Below, one piece after another: positions 60,190-64,000 of a stretch of DNA of 64,000 bases (positions are counted from its first letter, which is position 1; each line of letters begins with the position of its first letter). The stretch comes from Annona cherimola (lineage: Eukaryota; Streptophyta; Magnoliopsida; Magnoliales; Annonaceae): the NCBI GenBank assembly GCA_030490835.1, contig CM059971.1, positions 59,444,012-59,508,011 on the forward strand, in the 5' to 3' direction. A program made the translations under genes and the position numbers. The notes beneath the pieces were generated by a model that saw nothing but the letters and a program-made list of their open reading frames with translations, had not been told where the DNA came from and did not search any database.

Positions 60190-61914
60190 TCACTTTCCTT
60201 CATTTCCATATCTCTGCAACACATTCTCAACACCAACAAGTCTCTTATCAATGCGATTGATATGCTTAAGGACTTGCTCTACTGCTTTAGCAAGACGTGC
60301 TATATTCCCAGAATATGAAGCATCGACGCAGACATTGTCTGTAGTTGGTAGGTCCGCAAAGGAGGGTGACGATTGTGGCTCATTGGAACGAGCATGTGAC
60401 ACAGCTGCACTATGCGGAGATATGGACGTTGATAGCAATACTTCGGTAGGGGTATACACAGCGGGGGGAAATCCAGGAGTGATGGAATGAGTGACAATGG
60501 GAGTGGCAATAACAGATGTGGGGGTAGCGATAACAGATGTAGGGGTGGCAGTATCAGAAGCAGGGGTTGCCTCCGTGGATGTAGGAGTGAAATCAACATC
60601 TACTGCGGGGGTAAAGTTTGTTGGAGTGACTCTAGGTGAGATCATGTATGAAGACATAAGCTGGGAGATGTGAGACTTGATCTCTCTCTTCATCTTCTCG
60701 ATCTTTGCACTCAACATCTCCTCCAATATACTTTCCAGGCCTGGTGGCATATGTTCCCTTACAGCCGATTCCTTTGGGGATGAATGAACACCAGCATGGT
60801 CATGTCGCTCTTTTTTATCATCACTGATGTGTTGCTCTGGTGGTGTTGTCGCCCGCTCACTAATACTCGACACCTCTGTCTGTCTGCGCAACTGTGCCTC
60901 CTTTGTATTATTCCCGTCCTTTGGTGCAATAGGAAGCCACCCATTTGTCTCCATGTTAAGCGCATATCTCAACCTCCCCATCAAATTACCATCAATTTTG
61001 TCCGATATGTTATGCTTCGTCACATCCTCTCCAGATAAATCCACCCCAAAATGCTTTAAAATTCTAGTTATAGCCATCCCATATGGCAAAGCCCCATTCT
61101 TCCGCTTTCGACACTTTAGCATGTGGTCGAAAATCTCTACGGAGGCAGCGAGTTGCATTTCTTTTTCATGTGCACATAAGATGTAGGCATCATGGATTGA
61201 TACTTCAGATACAGATCCAGCTCTCGGGAAGATGTTGTTCACAGTCACGTAGTGCAACAATTTCATATTCAAAGTGTGAAACTCTCGACTAGTTAACCTG
61301 GCTGCCTCCTTTCCTTTCTCTTTGTCTCCGCTTAACATGGTAAATGACTCCTTAGTGATCTGCGAGGGATCATCACCTGTCCGAAGAGGTATGTCGAATA
61401 CATCCTTTAGCATTTGGTCATTCATCGGTATCTACACTCCTTCAACATACATAATGACTTCTTTATTCATGTTAGAGTAGAACATCCTTACCAGATCAGG
61501 GTAAATATCTCCCTTAAGTATCACAAATTCGAATAATCCACAATCCACAAGACACTTTGAGAATGGAAAATTGCTGAAGTCATCAATGCGGAGTGGACGA
61601 CCCTTTATTACTGGTCTTGATTGAAACTTTTACTTATATATCAATGATGTCCAAAGGTCCTAAAAGTATAATGTCTTCTCACTACTACCTTCCTCATGAA
61701 CTTGAGCTTTCTGTTTCTTTTTGGGCTGATTTCTACCTGACGGCCCTACTTCTTGACGTTTAGGAACTTTAGGAACTCCATGCTCCCTACTGTTTTCCTC
61801 ATGAACTTGGGTTTTCTATTTCTGTTCAGGCTGATTAGAGCATGACGGCCCTCCTTCTCAACATTTTGCAACTGCATTCTTTTCTAGCCTGGCATTGCTT
61901 CGTGTCCTCACCAT
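60190..61914 (-). pseudogene. Plant-transposon-associated protein, single frame with five stops
   Basis: The last 411 codons (61,425-60,190) are open. Upstream the same frame continues to an ATG at 61,914 (MVRTRSNARLEKNAVAK) and is broken only by in-frame stops at about 61,860, 61,818, 61,665, 61,632 and 61,434. There is no frameshift over 574 codons. Segment order: a basic repeated linker (NQPKKKQKAQVHEE); a conserved-looking region (IKGRPLRIDDFSNFPFSKCL, then DLVRMFYSNMNKEVIMYVEG); the block NNIFPRAGSVSEVSIHDAYI to LPYGMAITRILKHFGVDLSG; a coiled-coil (KIEKMKREIKSHISQL); five 7-residue TP-rich repeats (60,588-60,484); and a C-terminal helix (LKHINRIDKRLVGVENVL). The FPRAG...LPYG block resembles what databases call a putative plant transposon protein domain. 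Its role is unknown. It converges on the FAR1 transposase gene. Confidence 0.7.
60484..60588 (-). repeat. 21-bp coding minisatellite (TPTSVIA-type)
   Basis: Five consecutive 7-codon units inside the minus-strand ORF read TPTSTEA, TPASDTA, TPTSVIA, TPTSVIA and TPIVTHS. Period is 21 bp, so the frame is kept. Confidence 0.9.
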
Positions 61915-62335
61915 ATTCTATTCTCTTCACCTTCATCCTGAAGATTAGAAGACAAATCAATGAAGGATTATTAAAAACTTGTGATGCATTATTTATTATT
62001 TCTTCCCACTTCACATTAGCATGCTGACTTGTTAATCAATCAAACAATGTTCAGAGCAAAATCACATCGCCTGAAACAATCCATAGTCAACAACCATATT
62101 TCAATGTCATCATGTAATTCTTGAAATTATCCATACAATAAAAGTGATAAGAAAGTGATCTAAAGAGCGTGAATGTACTTTATGTGATCCGATTCATGTT
62201 GAGTAGACAATAAGCATGTTGAGTAGCCAATACACACGAAATAATGGTGCAAACGGTTACCAAAATATACACAAATGAAACAAATTCTTACTTGATTATA
62301 AAATAAGTCGGATCCATAGTTGAAGGTACCCAATA

Positions 62336-62584
62336 AGCATGCTGACTCAACATATAGCATACCTCAAATATGGCATGAAGGACAGGTTTGGAGTTCATTG
62401 AGGTATTTGTGAAATCACTAAACATGGCACTGACTACATAGCAGTTACTAGCGTAAAAGCAGTGGAGAATTTGAAAACCCTTATCACTCAACACAGCATA
62501 CTGACTCAACCTATAGCATACCTCAAATATGGCATGAAGGACTGGTTTGGAGTTCCTTGACAAATTTGTGAATACACTAAACAT
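62336..62584. repeat. Direct repeat, 159-bp period
   Basis: TATAGCATACCTCAAATATG begins at 62,353 and again at 62,512. Both copies run on through 'ggcatgaagga' and 'aaacatggcact', where the 199-bp array begins. Confidence 0.88.
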
Positions 62585-64000
62585 GGCACTGGCTATGAAT
62601 TCATTTAGGCACTAACATGCTTTTTATGAGGTTATGATAGAAACTTAGCATGCTCATAGTAGCACATAGCATGCTCAGCAACTATCATTTAAAAATATTG
62701 ATAGGTTTCTAAAGATTTAAAAACTTAATGATATCATTATTTAACACTAAAATTGTTATCAAACAAAATTGTGGTACTGACTATGAATTCATTGAGGCAT
62801 TAACATGCTATTTGATGAGGTTATGATAGAAATTCAGCATGCTCATAGTAGCACAAAACATGCTAAGCCACTATCAATTTCTTAATTGTAAAAATTTTGA
62901 TAGGTTTTCTAAAGATTCAAAAACTCAATGATATCAAACTCAATGATATCATTATTTAGCACTAAAATTGTTATGAAAAAAAATTGTGGCACTGGCTATG
63001 AATTCATTTAGGCATTAACATGTTATTGATGAGGTTACGATCGAAATTCAGCATGCTCATAGTAGCACATAGCATGCTCAGCGACTATTATTTTCTTAAT
63101 TGTAAAAATATTGATAGGTTTTCTAAAGATTCAAAAACTTAATGCTATCATTATTTAGCACTAAAATTGTTATCAAACAAAATTGTGGCACTGGCTATAA
63201 ATTCATTTAGGCACTAACATGCTATTGATGAGGTTTTGATAAAAATTCAGCATGCTCATAGTAGCACATAGCATGTTCAGCAACTATCATTTCCTTAATT
63301 GTAAAAATATTTATAGATTTTTCAAAGATTCAAAAACATAACGATATTATTATTTAGCACTAAAATTGTTATCAAATAAAATTGTGGCACTGGCTATGAA
63401 TTCATTTAGGCATTAACATGCTATTGATGAGGTTTTGATAGAAATTCAGCATGCTGATAGTAGCACATAGCATGCTCAGCAACTATCATTTCCTTAATTG
63501 TCAAAATATTGACAGGTTTCACAAAGATTCAAAAACTTAATGATATCATTATTTAGTACTAAAATTGTTATCAAACAAAATTAAGACACTGGCTATGAAT
63601 TCATTTAGGCATTAACATGCTATTGATGAGGTTATGATAGAAATTTAGCATGCTCATAGTAGCACATAACATGCTCAGGAACTATCATTTCCTTAATTGT
63701 AAAAATATTGATAGGTTTTCCAAAGATTCGAAAACTTAATGATATCATTATTTAGCACTAAATTTGTTATCAAACAAAATTATGGCACTGGCTATGAATT
63801 CATTTAAGCATTAATATGCTATTGATGAGGTTATGATAGAAATTCAGCATGGTCATAGTAGCACATAGCATGCTCAGTAACTATCATTTTCTTAATTGTA
63901 AAAATATTGATAGGTTTTTCAAAGATTCAAAAACTTAATGATATCATTATTTAGCACTAAAATTGTTATCAAACAAACTTGTGACACTGGCTATGAATTC
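62585..64000. repeat. Tandem array, 199-bp unit, eight starts, runs off the window
   Basis: Units open with GGCACTGGCTATGAATTC or a close variant at 62,585, 62,773, 62,988, 63,187, 63,386, 63,585, 63,784 and 63,983. The last five intervals are exactly 199 bp; the first two are 188 and 215. Each full unit carries one or two AGCATGCT palindromes and an 'aatgatatcattatttagca' block. No coding content is present. Confidence 0.95.

Noticed and set aside
60251..61292. Plus-strand frames of 60-119 codons
   Set aside because: Shadows of the 574-codon minus-strand ORF.
62585..64000. Regular array as a possible CRISPR
   Set aside because: Whole 199-bp units repeat without unique spacers, and this is plant nuclear DNA.

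Overview
This is a stretch of a flowering-plant nuclear chromosome. It is AT-rich, with no operons and no compact prokaryotic genes. One spliced plant gene is recognisable; nearly everything else is transposable elements, many of them nested in one another. The species cannot be named from the sequence. Coordinates of degenerate elements are approximate unless a target-site duplication (TSD) is quoted.

0-15 kb: LTR-like AT-rich DNA; a decayed Ty3/gypsy (Athila-like) pol on + at 4.1-7.0 kb; an Athila-type ORF1 remnant split by an LTR-like insertion (8.3-10.6 kb); and a decayed Ty1/copia pol on - (10.7-14.9 kb), itself interrupted by an LTR-like insertion that carries a MITE. 15-26 kb: about 10.6 kb of gene-free DNA that appears to have split the copia element, since the matching gag remnant lies at 25.6-26.2 kb. 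It contains an intact solo LTR of 2,810 bp (TSD CTAGT) and MITEs. 26-35 kb: LTR-like DNA around a gag-protease-only Athila/Tat-like element on -. 35-40 kb: MITEs with 9-bp TSDs (Mutator-like), including a near-perfect 417-bp hairpin, plus small GC-richer pieces that may be gene fragments.

40.8-53.6 kb: the one credible host gene, five exons on + encoding about 314 aa. It is a coiled-coil-rich plant protein whose function I cannot name. Its introns are 1.1-3.7 kb and loaded with elements. Intron 1 holds an antisense RTE LINE remnant with a MITE in it. Intron 3 holds a 517-bp Mutator-like MITE into which a 1,980-bp RTE LINE inserted with an 18-bp TSD; that LINE is nearly intact.

55-64 kb: a block that may be one large Mutator-like element. 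It has a broken FAR1-type transposase gene on + (56.4-58.8 kb), an opposite-strand ORF of a plant-transposon-associated family on - (61.9-60.2 kb; five in-frame stops, no frameshift), tandem arrays of 40, 52, 159 and 199 bp, and 17 copies of the palindrome AGCATGCT. This palindrome-rich, two-gene arrangement is the part of the window most worth following up.
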